From contig NZ_NNBJ01000007.1 of NCBI RefSeq assembly GCF_002803085.1, positions 186,001-250,000 of the forward strand: a DNA stretch of 64,000 bases. The letters run 5' to 3'. The translations under genes were made by a program, and so were the position numbers. This document shows, piece by piece, positions 41,773 to 51,900 of this stretch (position 1 is its first letter; the number at the start of each line of letters is the position of its first letter). The notes beneath the pieces were generated by a model that made no database searches, was not told where the DNA came from, and saw nothing but the letters and a program-made list of their open reading frames with translations. The stretch comes from Streptomyces sp. CB01201 (lineage in GTDB: Bacteria; Actinomycetota; Actinomycetes; Streptomycetales; Streptomycetaceae).

Positions 41773-43763
41773 GATGCAGCCTCTCGTGCTGGGTTGTGTT
41801 CCTGGCCGGGCGCTTCGACACCCCACCGGATCTCGGGATGGGCGACTTCGCGCGTGATGCGTTCCGGCGCCCGGACGAACTCGGTGATCAGCTCCGCCAC
41901 CGGCGCCGACCTGTCGTGCGGGGCGTAGTGGCCGGCGCCCGCCAACTCGGCGTACCGGGCGTCGGGGAAGCAGCGGGCCGCGGCTCGCGCCCGGGCGGGC
42001 GAGGAGATGGCGTCGAACTCGGAGCCCACGAAGAGGACCGGCACCTCGACGGCCGGAGCCTGCTGCGCGGTGTCCAGCGTCCATAGGTCGACCAGCTGGC
42101 GGGCGTAGCGCAGCAGCTTCTCCGGTGCGAGAAAGGGCCTGCGTACCTCCTCGGCCAGCGCCTGGCTGAGGACCCCGAGGACTCCGGCGTCCTGCCCGGG
42201 CCCCGTCTTCTCCCCGCCGCCGGCGCTGCCCGGCGCGAGCAGCCCGACCATCCGCTCCGCCTTCTCCGGTCTGCGGGCCAGGGCGCGGCAGACCGCTTCG
42301 AGATTGCGTTCGTACGGTGTGTCCATCCCGCCCCACAGGCCGTCCTGTTTGAACGTGGCGTTGAGGAAGACCAGGGAGGCGACGTCGCCGGGTCGGCGCC
42401 GCTGGTACGCGGTGGCGATCTTGGCGCCGGTGCACCAGCCCACCAGGTGGAAGCGGTCGGCACCGGTCAGGCCGAGCACCGCCCGCAGATCGTCGAGCTG
42501 GTGGTCGATGTCCCAGGGCGGCAGGTCGGGGTCGGTCCCGCGGACCTGCCAGGACACCACCCGCCGGTGCGCCGCGAGCTGGCGCGCGAGGCGGTCGAGG
42601 AAGCCGTGTCCCTGCCCGAGCGCGTTGATGAGGACCAGGGGCGCCTGGTCGGCCGTCCGGGCGGTTCCCACTTCGAACAACGTCAACGGCGCGCCCGCGA
42701 CCTCGACGGTACGGGTCGGACCTTGCGGCGGCGTTTGGGTCGCCGCCCTGTCCTGGTTCTCCCGGACCGCGCCGAACAGCTCCCACTGGGCGGCCACGGA
42801 GAGGGCCTCGGCCGCGCCGTCGGCGGCGCTGCCGCCGAACCGGACGGCCGCGCTCCGTACCAGGTCGAGCCGCAGGTCGAGCAGCCGTTCCGCCGCGGTG
42901 AAGCCGTCCCGCCCGGTCACGGGGCGCAGATCGATGCCGTACACGGCGCCCGCGCGCGGCAGCAGCTCCTCCAGCGGCGTCGGCACGGGCTGGGGCAGGG
43001 TGGCGAAACCGTCGGGCAGGCCGGGCGGACCCGCGGCGTCCCACAGCCACTCGGCGGCCCGTCCGGCCGGGAGCAGCGGAAGCCCGCGCCCCCCGAGCCC
43101 GGCCACGCGCAGCGGATGGTGCTGGAACCAGTCGGGTACGCGGTCGGTGATCTCCGACCTGACGGAGCACAGTGCTCCGAGCAGATGGTGCGGTCCTGCC
43201 GGGCACTCGCCGAGCAGCGGCGCGGCGGCATCGATCACCGGGGGCGTACGCAGCACGCGCCAGGCGGCCCCGTGGGCCAGGCAGCTCTCCACGGTGGCGC
43301 GTTCCAGCTCACGGTAGGGCCTGGGCGGGGCCGCGCGGTCCTTACCCTCCGCCCCCGAAGGGCCGACGTGCACGTACCTGGCCGTCCGCAGCGCGGGCAG
43401 GGCGGCGAGCAGCGCTCCGGCGACGGCGCTGTCGGCGCACGCCGCGCGCACCGGGTCGGGGTCCAGGCCCGGGGTCACACACCAGACCTCGTCGGCCGTC
43501 TCCGCCGCGAGTGCCCCCGCCAGGGCGTCCGGGTCCAGCCGAAGGACCCGCAACCGGTCACCCGGGTCGTCCGGCGCCGTGCCGGGCGCGCTGTCCAGGA
43601 CGAAGGTCCGGAGGGTCGCGGTGTCGGGCCCCGGTGCGGTCGGGCGGCTCCTTGCCGCCAGCAGCAGCAGGAGCGAGGGGCGGTCGGGTGCCGCGAGCCG
43701 GTGGGCCGCCAGACGCCCGGCGAGAGAGGCCGAAGTGCCGGCGAGCAGCACATGGTGGGACAT
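41769..43763 (-). CDS. Two-domain protein: Rossmann-like plus alpha/beta hydrolase with a Cys nucleophile
   Basis: 664 residues. The N-terminal half (about 1-250) looks like a worn NAD-binding/epimerase domain: a first strand and turn VLLAGTSASLAGRLAA, then ARYVHVGPSG and YRELERATVESCLAHGAAWRVLRTPPV. The C-terminal half (about 350-650) is an alpha/beta hydrolase: PLVLINALGQGHGFLDRLARQL, nucleophile elbow GWCTG with Cys444 where Ser is usual, acid region GSEFDAISSP, and His in GAGHYAPHD. Cys nucleophiles occur in some specialised thioesterases that make strained products. It may release or transfer the chain in trans. AGGAGG lies 9 bases before the ATG. The arrangement is unfamiliar to me. Operator site 5 is 109 bases upstream. 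Confidence 0.75.
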   Translation of the reverse strand: MSHHVLLAGTSASLAGRLAAHRLAAPDRPSLLLLLAARSRPTAPGPDTATLRTFVLDSAPGTAPDDPGDRLRVLRLDPDALAGALAAETADEVWCVTPGLDPDPVRAACADSAVAGALLAALPALRTARYVHVGPSGAEGKDRAAPPRPYRELERATVESCLAHGAAWRVLRTPPVIDAAAPLLGECPAGPHHLLGALCSVRSEITDRVPDWFQHHPLRVAGLGGRGLPLLPAGRAAEWLWDAAGPPGLPDGFATLPQPVPTPLEELLPRAGAVYGIDLRPVTGRDGFTAAERLLDLRLDLVRSAAVRFGGSAADGAAEALSVAAQWELFGAVRENQDRAATQTPPQGPTRTVEVAGAPLTLFEVGTARTADQAPLVLINALGQGHGFLDRLARQLAAHRRVVSWQVRGTDPDLPPWDIDHQLDDLRAVLGLTGADRFHLVGWCTGAKIATAYQRRRPGDVASLVFLNATFKQDGLWGGMDTPYERNLEAVCRALARRPEKAERMVGLLAPGSAGGGEKTGPGQDAGVLGVLSQALAEEVRRPFLAPEKLLRYARQLVDLWTLDTAQQAPAVEVPVLFVGSEFDAISSPARARAAARCFPDARYAELAGAGHYAPHDRSAPVAELITEFVRAPERITREVAHPEIRWGVEAPGQEHNPAREAAS

Positions 43764-44023
43764 CGTCCTGTCCTCCTGGAGCGGTGCTGCGGGCCGCGCG
43801 GCGGGGCACGTGTTCCCGGAAAAGGCGAGAGAAGAGAAGACCATCAATGGTGCAGGAATTCACCACCCTCTTCTGCTCAAAAGTGAGCACGCCGGTAATT
43901 GCCTGGAATGGCATTGTGGAGACCGCTTCCGTGCCGTGTGGAATCCGGTACCGGAATTGCTGATTACTCCGTCGCTGAACACCTCCGCGGTACCGAAGGA
44001 CCGACGAAAGGACGCACGGCATC
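43764..44023. promoter_or_regulatory. Divergent control region with operator site 5
   Basis: 260 bases between the reverse-strand hydrolase and the forward carrier-protein gene. It is noticeably less GC-rich than the rest. The operator at 43,873-43,890 is CTGCTCA-AAAG-TGAGCAC (one mismatch). CATTGT at 43,912-43,917, 21 bases downstream, is a candidate -10 for the carrier/adenylation pair; on the other strand the matching spot reads ACCATT, which is weaker. Confidence 0.65.
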
Positions 44024-44281
44024 GTGACAGCTCACTGGGACGCCACGTTCGAGAAACTGGTCAGGGCGGCGCTCACCGGCTACCCCGCCGAGGCCCCCCT
44101 GGAGCCCGGAGTCCCGCTGCCGGCCCACGGCCTCGACTCGCTGGGCATGGTCGGCCTCTCCGCGTCGCTGGAGGACGCCTACGACTTCACGTTCCCCGAC
44201 GCGGCACTGGTGCCTGCCACCTTCGCGTCACCGGAGAAGCTGTGGGACACCGTCACCGCCTGCCTGCCGGGCACGCCGTGA
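44024..44281 (+). CDS. Discrete carrier protein (PCP/ACP)
   Basis: 85 residues with the phosphopantetheine motif HGLDSLGMVGL and a C-terminal helix ending ASPEKLWDTVTACL. Start is GTG. It overlaps the adenylation gene by four bases (GTGA), so the two proteins are made in equal amounts and probably work together: the adenylation enzyme loads an amino acid here. This is like LnmP with LnmQ in leinamycin. It is also the only free carrier protein in the window, so an alternative role as donor ACP for the HMGS cannot be excluded. Confidence 0.85.
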   Translation: MTAHWDATFEKLVRAALTGYPAEAPLEPGVPLPAHGLDSLGMVGLSASLEDAYDFTFPDAALVPATFASPEKLWDTVTACLPGTP

Positions 44282-45828
44282 CCGGCAAGCCGCTGGAGGG
44301 CTGGTTCCAGGACGGCCTGGCGCTCAACCCGCACGGGCCGGCGCTCCGCATACTCGACCGCAGCTGGACCTACACCGAGGTGGACCGTACGGCGCGGTCC
44401 TGGGCGGCGGCGCTCAGCGCGCGGCACGGGCCGCCCCGATCCGTGGCCGTGCTGGCCGCGAAGACGCCCGAGGCGTACATCGGCCTGCTGGCGGCGCTCT
44501 ACGCGGGCGCGACCGCCGTGCCGCTCAACCCGGAGAACCCGCCCGCCCGCAACGGCGCCGTACTGCGGGCCGCCGGGTGCGAGGCGGTCGTCGCCGACCC
44601 GGCCGGCGCGGCCGGGCTGGCGGAGGTGATCGCCGGGGCCGCGGTGCACTCGGTCCTGGCGCCGGAGGAGCTGCCCGGCGCACTCCCGTCCCTGCGGGTC
44701 ACCCCCAACGACGCGGAGGCGGCCGGGTTCGTCACGCCGCCGCGCGCGCCCGACGACATCGCCTACACCCTCTTCACCTCCGGCTCGACCGGGACACCCA
44801 AGGGCGTGCCCATCAGCCACGCCAACGTCTCGTCCTTCCTGCGCTCGTCGCTGCCCCGCTACGGCGTGCGGACGGACGACTGCTTCAGCCAGGTGCACGA
44901 GACCACGTTCGACCTGGCATTGGCCGACATCTTCCCGGCCTGGGCGGGCGGGGCCTGTGTGTGCGTGCTCTCCCGCCTCCAGGCGCTGGACCCGGCGCGC
45001 TGGGTGCGCCGTTACGGTCTCACCGTCTGGCACAGCACCCCCAGCCTGGCACGCGGCCTGCAGCGCAAGAGACTGCTCGCGCCCGGCAGCCTCGCTGGAC
45101 TGCGGCAGTCGGTGTTCGCGGGCGAAGCCCTGATGACCGACACCGCCAGGTACTGGCAGCGGGCCGCGCCCGACGGGGTGATCGACAACATCTACGGTCC
45201 CACCGAACTCACCATCGCCTGCTCGGCGTTCCGCTTCGACCCCGCCGTCCCGGACGCCCAGTACGGCGCGACCGTGCCCATCGGCACGCCCAACGACGGC
45301 ATGGAGGCAATCCTGCTGGGCGCCGACGGCGAGACCACCTCAGGGCTCGGGGAACTGTGCCTCACCGGCGGGCAGATGTTCGCCGGCTACCTCGACCCGG
45401 CCCAGAACGAGGGCCGTTTCCTCCAACGCGCGGGACGGCGCTGGTACCGGACGGGCGACCAGGTGCGCGCCGACGACGCGGTGGGTTTCGTCCACCTCGG
45501 TCGCGGCGACTCACAGGTGAAGATCAACGGCTACCGGGTCGAGGTCGGCGAGGTGGAGGCCGCGCTGCGCGAAGTCTCCGGCGCGGACGCGGCCACGTTC
45601 GCCGTCGACGCCCCGTCGGGAGCGGTGCTCGCCGCCTACGTCCTGTGCGACGCGGAACCCGACCTGAAGGCGCTGGTGGAGCAGATGGCCACCCGGTTGC
45701 CGGCCTACATGCTGCCCCGGTACGTGTGGTGGCGCCCGGAGGCGCCGCTGAACGCCCACGGCAAGACGGACCGGAACCGGTTGCGCGAGGAGGCGGCCCG
45801 CGAGGTCGCCGACCGCGCTCAATTCTGA
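44278..45828 (+). CDS. Stand-alone adenylation enzyme, DltA/LnmQ-like
   Basis: 516 residues with the AMP-forming core motifs in order: TLFTSGSTGTPKGVPISHAN, FDLALADIFPAW, the DltA-like WHSTPSLARGL, NIYGPTELT, YRTGDQ, GRGDSQVKINGYRVEVGEVE and the catalytic Lys in NAHGKTDR. The STPS motif and overall resemblance to D-alanine ligases suggest D-Ala or a similar small amino acid, but the pocket residues are not diagnostic by eye. It probably charges the preceding carrier protein with the starter unit, which then meets the Cy domains of the NRPS. Start is GTG at 44,278. Its stop codon TGA forms the first three bases of the right arm of operator site 6. Confidence 0.88.
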   Translation: MTGKPLEGWFQDGLALNPHGPALRILDRSWTYTEVDRTARSWAAALSARHGPPRSVAVLAAKTPEAYIGLLAALYAGATAVPLNPENPPARNGAVLRAAGCEAVVADPAGAAGLAEVIAGAAVHSVLAPEELPGALPSLRVTPNDAEAAGFVTPPRAPDDIAYTLFTSGSTGTPKGVPISHANVSSFLRSSLPRYGVRTDDCFSQVHETTFDLALADIFPAWAGGACVCVLSRLQALDPARWVRRYGLTVWHSTPSLARGLQRKRLLAPGSLAGLRQSVFAGEALMTDTARYWQRAAPDGVIDNIYGPTELTIACSAFRFDPAVPDAQYGATVPIGTPNDGMEAILLGADGETTSGLGELCLTGGQMFAGYLDPAQNEGRFLQRAGRRWYRTGDQVRADDAVGFVHLGRGDSQVKINGYRVEVGEVEAALREVSGADAATFAVDAPSGAVLAAYVLCDAEPDLKALVEQMATRLPAYMLPRYVWWRPEAPLNAHGKTDRNRLREEAAREVADRAQF

Positions 45829-45832
45829 GCAG
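45815..45832. promoter_or_regulatory. Operator site 6, upstream of the giant PKS
   Basis: GCGCTCA-ATTC-TGAGCAG: perfect right arm, left arm 5 of 7. TAGGGT starts at 45,853, 20 bases downstream. The PKS ATG is 93 bases after the site. The site overlaps the last codons and stop of the adenylation gene. Confidence 0.6.
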
Positions 45833-45925
45833 GCGGGTCCGGGCCGGCTGCCTAGGGTCGGACCCCGCACGATCGCGATGTGACCACTGCCCGCGGGCGT
45901 GGGGTGAACGAGGGGATGTGCGGTC

Positions 45926-48900
45926 ATGAACGACAGCCCGATCGAGTGCCAGTTCTTCCTGCCCCACGACGACTTCGTCATGCGGCACCACCGCATCCAC
46001 GGGGTGTCGGTGATGCCGGGTGCCACCTTCCTCGACATCGTCTACCGCATCCTGCGGACGCAGGGGTACGACCCGGCGCGCGCGGTGCTCAGGAACATCC
46101 TGTTCACCGCCCCGATGGCCACAGAACCCGGGCACGACCTCGAGGTCCGGATCACCGTCGGAAGCCCCGACGGGGACGGGTCGCGGCCGGTCGCCGCCGA
46201 CAGCAAGGTGGCGGGGGAAGCCGGCGCGGTTCGGGACGGCGGCTGGCGTCACCACTTCTCGTGCCGGCTGGAGTTCACCGACGAGCCCGCTCCCGGGCCC
46301 ATCGACCCGCGGGCGCTGCTGGCGGGCCGCACCGGCGGCAAGGACATGGCGGACCTGTACCGCCAGGCCAGGGACGAGCACATCGAGCACGGGGCGCCGA
46401 TGATGGGCTTCGGCCCGATCCACCAGGTCGGCCCCGGCCTGCTCGCCCGGTTGGAACTCGACCCCGGATACCGCGCACAGGAGGGCGAGTTCCACATCCA
46501 CCCCGCGAAGCTGGACGCCGCCACCCTGGTCGCGTTCGGGCAGCTTCCGCCACCGGACGGCAATCCGTTCATCCCCGTGCACCTGGAGGAGTTCCGGGCG
46601 CCGCGCGCACTACAGGGCCCGTGCTGGATCCACGTGCCGGGGCCCGAGACCACCGCCCCGTCCGGCGACGTCATGCACAGCGACTGCCTGATCTACGACG
46701 AGCAGGGCAGGTTCGTCGCCCGCTTCCTGAAGCTGACGTGCAAGCGGGTGCGGAACGCCACGCTGATCACGCGGCTGCTCCACGACCCCGAAGGCACCGG
46801 AACGGAGTCGCGGGCGGTGTCCGCCGCGGCCGCGTCCCCGGCTTCCGCTGCCCCGGCCGCCGTCGCCTCACCTTCCGCCGCGCCGGTCGCCGATTCCGCA
46901 GCGCGCATGGGGGCGCACCTCCAGGCGATGATCGGCCGACTGCTCGGCAGGCCGCCCGGATCCGTCGACACCACCACGGGCTTCTACGAGCTCGGTCTCG
47001 ACTCCATCACCATGCTCTCCATCAGCGCGGACCTGGAGAAACTGGTCGGCAGCCGGTTGTACCCCACCCTGCTGTTCGAGTACAGCGACATCGCCGGTCT
47101 CGCCCGGCACCTCGATGAGACCTACCCCTCCGCCGTCCTCCCCGAGCCGCCGGAGCAGGCCGGGAACACCCCGTCCGACGGACCTGCCTCGCGGGGCGAA
47201 CTCCGGTGCTTCCGCGCCGAATGGGCGCCGCGCCCGTTCGGACCGTCGCCGTCGGACGTTCCCGGCGACCTGCTGGTCGTCACGGCCGACCCGGCCCTGC
47301 CCGCCGAGCTGCGCCGGCGTGCCGGGGCGGGACGCCGTACCGTCCAGGTGAGTTCAGGACCGGAATACACCAGGACCGGCCCCGACGCGTACCGCCTGCG
47401 CACCGGTAGCCGCGCCGACTTTGGGCGGCTGCTCACCGAACTGCGCGCCGACGGGGTCGAACCGGCGCTGCTCGCGGTGTTCCCGGCCCCGGCAGCACAC
47501 CCCTCGACCCGGACCGAGGACGGTTACGACGCCGTCTGGGCCCTGGCGGCGGCCGTCTCGGAGAACCGCCCCGCGCACGACTGCCGGCTGCTGGTCCTGC
47601 ACACCCGCCCCGACGGCGAGGAGGTGCCGCAGCACTCGGCGCTCGCCGCGCTGGCCCGCGGCATCACCGCGGAGACCCCCTGGCTGCGCTGCCGCAGCAG
47701 TTGTGTGGACGGCACGGCGTCGGTCGGTGAGCTCGCCGCGCTCCTGCTGGCCGAGGCGGCGGACGGCCGGGACGACAGCGAGACGTTCCACCGGCGCGGC
47801 GGTGCGGATGGTGGATTCACCAGGACGACGCGGCAGCTCGTCCCCTACCGGCCCGCCGATCCCGACGGGACGGAACTCGCCGAGGGCGCCGTCTGCCTGA
47901 TACCCGGCGGCGCGGGCGGCGTCGGCGCGCTGCTCGCCGAACACCTGGCCGCCACCCGCCGGGCCCGGATCCTGCTCTGCGGGCGCCGCCCGGCCGACGC
48001 GGCCGTCACCGGACTCCTGGACCGGTGCACGGCGCTCGGCGCGCAGGCCCACTACGTCCAGGCCGACATCACGCAACGCGCGGGCGCCGACGCGGCCGTC
48101 GCGCGCTGCCGTGAACTCTTCGGGCGCGTCGACGCCGTACTGCACTGCGCGGGAACCACCGCTGACGGCGTCTACTTCCGGAAGGATCCCGCAGAGACCT
48201 TGCCCGTCCTCGCGGCGAAGCTGGCCGGCACCCTGCACCTCGACGGCGCCACCGCCGACTGCGGCCTGCGGCTGTTCCTGCTGTTCTCCTCCCTGTCAGC
48301 CGTTGTGCCCAACCCCGGCCAGTGCGACTACTCCTACGCCAACGCGTTCCTCGACGGCTTCGCCGAATGGCGCGCGGCCAGGAGCGACCGCGAGGGTGTC
48401 TCCCGGTCCGTCGCGTGGCCCTACTGGGCCGACGGCGGGATGCGGGTCGACCCCGCCGCACTCGACCGCGCCGCGGCCTCCGGAGTGCACCCCATGCCCG
48501 GCCGCGACGCCCTCGCGCTGTTCGAACGATGTCTTGGCGACGGGCCGTCGCGGGTGGTGGCGGTGTACGCGGAGCCCGGTGCCGTCCGTACCGGGCTGCT
48601 CGCCCCCGCCGATGCCCCGGACCTCGTCGCGACGCCTACGCATTCCGGTGCCGGTGCCGGTGCCGGTGTGCCGCCAGGGGAGGCCCGTGCGACCACCGCG
48701 CACCGCGCCGTCGGCGGTGACGTCGCGATCATCGGCCTGGCCGGACGCTACCCCCAGGCCCCTGACCTGGAGACGTTCTGGGCGAACCTCGCCGCGGGCC
48801 GGGACTGCGTCACCGAGGTGCCGGCCGAGCGGTGGGACCACGAGGAGATCTTCGATCCGGAAGTCGGGAAACCCGGCAGGACTTACGGCCGCTGGGGCGG

Positions 48901-51900
48901 GTTCCTCGACGGTGTGGACCGCTTCGATCCGCTCTTCTTCGGGATCTCCCGCCGCGAGGCCGAGCGGATGGACCCCCAGGAGCGGCTGTTCCTGACCATC
49001 GCCTGGCAGTGCCTGGAAGACGCCGGCTACCCGCCCGCCGCGCTCGCGTCCGAACAGATCGGCGTCTTCGCCGGGGTGATGTGGAACGACTTCCAGTTCG
49101 TACGGGACGCCGGGGACGGGGTCGCGCCCGTCGCGATGCACTCCTCCATCGCGAACCGCGTCTCCTACACCTTCGACCTGTCCGGCCCCAGCATGGCCGT
49201 CGACACCGCGTGTTCGTCCTCGCTGACGGCGGTGCACCTGGCGGTCGAGAGCATACGCAGGGGCGAGAGCACCCTCGCGCTCGCCGGTGGTGTGAACGCC
49301 ATCCTGCACCCGCAGAAGTTCCTGCAACTCGCGCAGGGCCAGTGGCTCTCGCGTGACGGCCGGTGCCGGGCCTTCGGCGCCGGGGGCACAGGCTACGTGC
49401 CGGGCGAAGGCGTCGGAGCCGTCCTGCTCAAGCCGCTGGACCGGGCGCTGGCGGACGGTGACCACATCCACGGTGTCATCAAGGCGAGCCGGCTCAACCA
49501 CAGCGGCCGCACCAGCGGATTCACCGTGCCCAGCCCCGTCGCCCAGGCGGCCCTGGTCCGCTCCGCGATCGAGAACGCCGGAGTGGACACGGCGACCATC
49601 GGCTACGTCGAGGCGCACGGCACCGGGACCTCACTCGGCGACCCCGTCGAACTGGAGGGGCTGCGGCGGGCGTTCGCGGCGCTCGAACCCGCTCCCGTCC
49701 ACCGCACCTTCGGCTCGGTCAAGACCAACATCGGACATCTGGAGAGCGCGGCGGGCGTCGCTGGCCTGACCAAGGTGCTGCTCCAGTTCCGCCACCAGGC
49801 CCTCGCCCCCTCCCTGCACGCCGACGATCTCAACCCGCAACTGGACTTCCGCGACGCCTCCTTGAGCGTGCAGCGCGAGGCGTCGCCCTGGCCGCGTCCC
49901 GCGTCCGGGCCGCGCAGGGCCGGTCTCAGCGCGTTCGGCGCCGGCGGCTCCAACGCCCACCTGGTACTGGAGGAGGCTCCCGGCGACGCCGGACCCCGGC
50001 CGCCGGCTGCGGGACCGGAGCTGTTCGTCCTGTCGGCACGTGACGAGGAGGCGCTGCGCGCCCGGGCCCGCGCGTTGCTGGCCTTCCTGACCCCGGTACG
50101 CGACGACGCGGCCCGTGCCGAGCGGCACGCCGACGCGGTACGCACCCGCGTACGGTCGACGGTCGCCGAGCGGCTCGGCGTCGACGCCGGTTCCCTCGGC
50201 GGCGGCGAGACCCTGGAGGACCTGGGTCTCGACCCGGCGGGGCTGCTGGCCCTGGCCGTCGCGGTGGCGGGTGGGGTCGACGGGGGACCGGCGGACCGGT
50301 TCCACGCGTTCCTCGCCCCCGGAACCACCGTGGCCGGCTTCGCCGACGCGTGCGCGGCCGAGGCCGCCGCCGACTCGCAGGGGCAGCTGCCCCGCATCGA
50401 CGATCTGGCGCACACCCTGAGGGTCGGCCGGGCGGCGATGCGCACCCGCTTCGCCGTGGTGACCGACGGACTGCCCGGCCTGCGGGCCGCCCTGGAACGC
50501 CTCGTGTCAGGAGAGGACGCCGGGCCTGCCGAGTTCCGGGGTACGGCGACCACGACGGGCACGGGCGTGGAATGGGACGGCGGGGGCCAAGGCCCGGTCG
50601 GCCGCGAGGAGTTGGAGAAGCTGGCCGAACTGTGGGTCGCGGGGGCCGCGACCGACTGGTCGGGCCTGGGCGCGCGGGCGGGGCAGAGCGAGCCGCGGCG
50701 TGTCGTGCTGCCGGGCTATCCGTTCCGCGAGGAGCGGTGCTGGCCGGGCGGCTGGCAGGCGTCGGCCGCCCTTGAGGCGCAGTCGGAACAGCGGCCGCAA
50801 CAACAGCCACGGCCACAGCCGCAACCGCGGCCGCAGGTGGCGGCAGCCGGGACCGACGGGCTCGTGAGCGACGGAGAGGGCAGCGGCGACATGCGGGACG
50901 ACGACGGTGTGGAACTGTGCGAGCTGGAGCACGGTGTGGCCCTGGTACGCCTGGCGGCGCCCATGTTCACCGACCGGTTGCTGCGTCAGCTGCGGGATGC
51001 ATTCGCGACGATCGACCGGCGTCCCGGCATCCGTGCCGTGGTCGTGACCGGCACGGATGCCGTGTTCAGTATGGGGGCCACGCCCGAGGCGCTCGAAGGG
51101 CTGGCCGGCGGCCGGGGCAGCTTCACCGACCAGGCCTTCCTCTACGAAGGGCTGCTGCGCTGCGAACGGCCGGTCGTCGCCGCGATCCAGGGCCATGCGT
51201 CGGGGGGCGGGCTGGCCTTCGGGCTGTACGCGGATCTCGTCGTCATGGCCGAGGAGGGCGTCTACAGCGCCAACTTCGTGAACTACGGGTTCACTCCCGG
51301 CATGGGCGCCACCTACATCCTGGAACGCAGGTTCGGTGCCGCGCTCGCCGCCGAAATGATGCTGACGGGCGCCGCGATGAGCGGCGGAGAGCTGCGCGGC
51401 CACGGAGCGATGGTCACCGTACTGCCGCGCCAGGAGGTGCTCGCCGCGGCGCTGGACCGCGCCAGGGCGCTGGCGGACAAGCCCGAGGCGGCGGTCCGCC
51501 GTCTGAAGAAGGAGCTGGCGGGACGTGTGCTCGCCCGGCTCGGAGATGTCGTCGCGAGTGAAGTCCGCATGCACGAGGAGGTGTTGGGCAGCGAGGCCAG
51601 TGAGCTGGTCCGCGGCCATTTCGCCCGCGTCGAGGCGTTCCGCGCCCCGGCTCCGCGCGTCGCCTCCGCCCCGGTGAGCCCGCAGGAGCTGGCACCGGAG
51701 CGCGCGGCCGCCCTGGATCCGCCGCTTCCGGAGCCGGTCCCGCAAACAGAGCCGGAAGCGGAAACGGAGCGGGAACCGGAAACGATGGCCGCGGAGGTCG
51801 ACGAGGCCATCGTCACCGCCCTCACCCAGGTGCTCTACCTGCAACCCGACGAGATCGACCGGGAGCTCACCTTCTCCGAGATGGGCCTGGACTCCATCGG

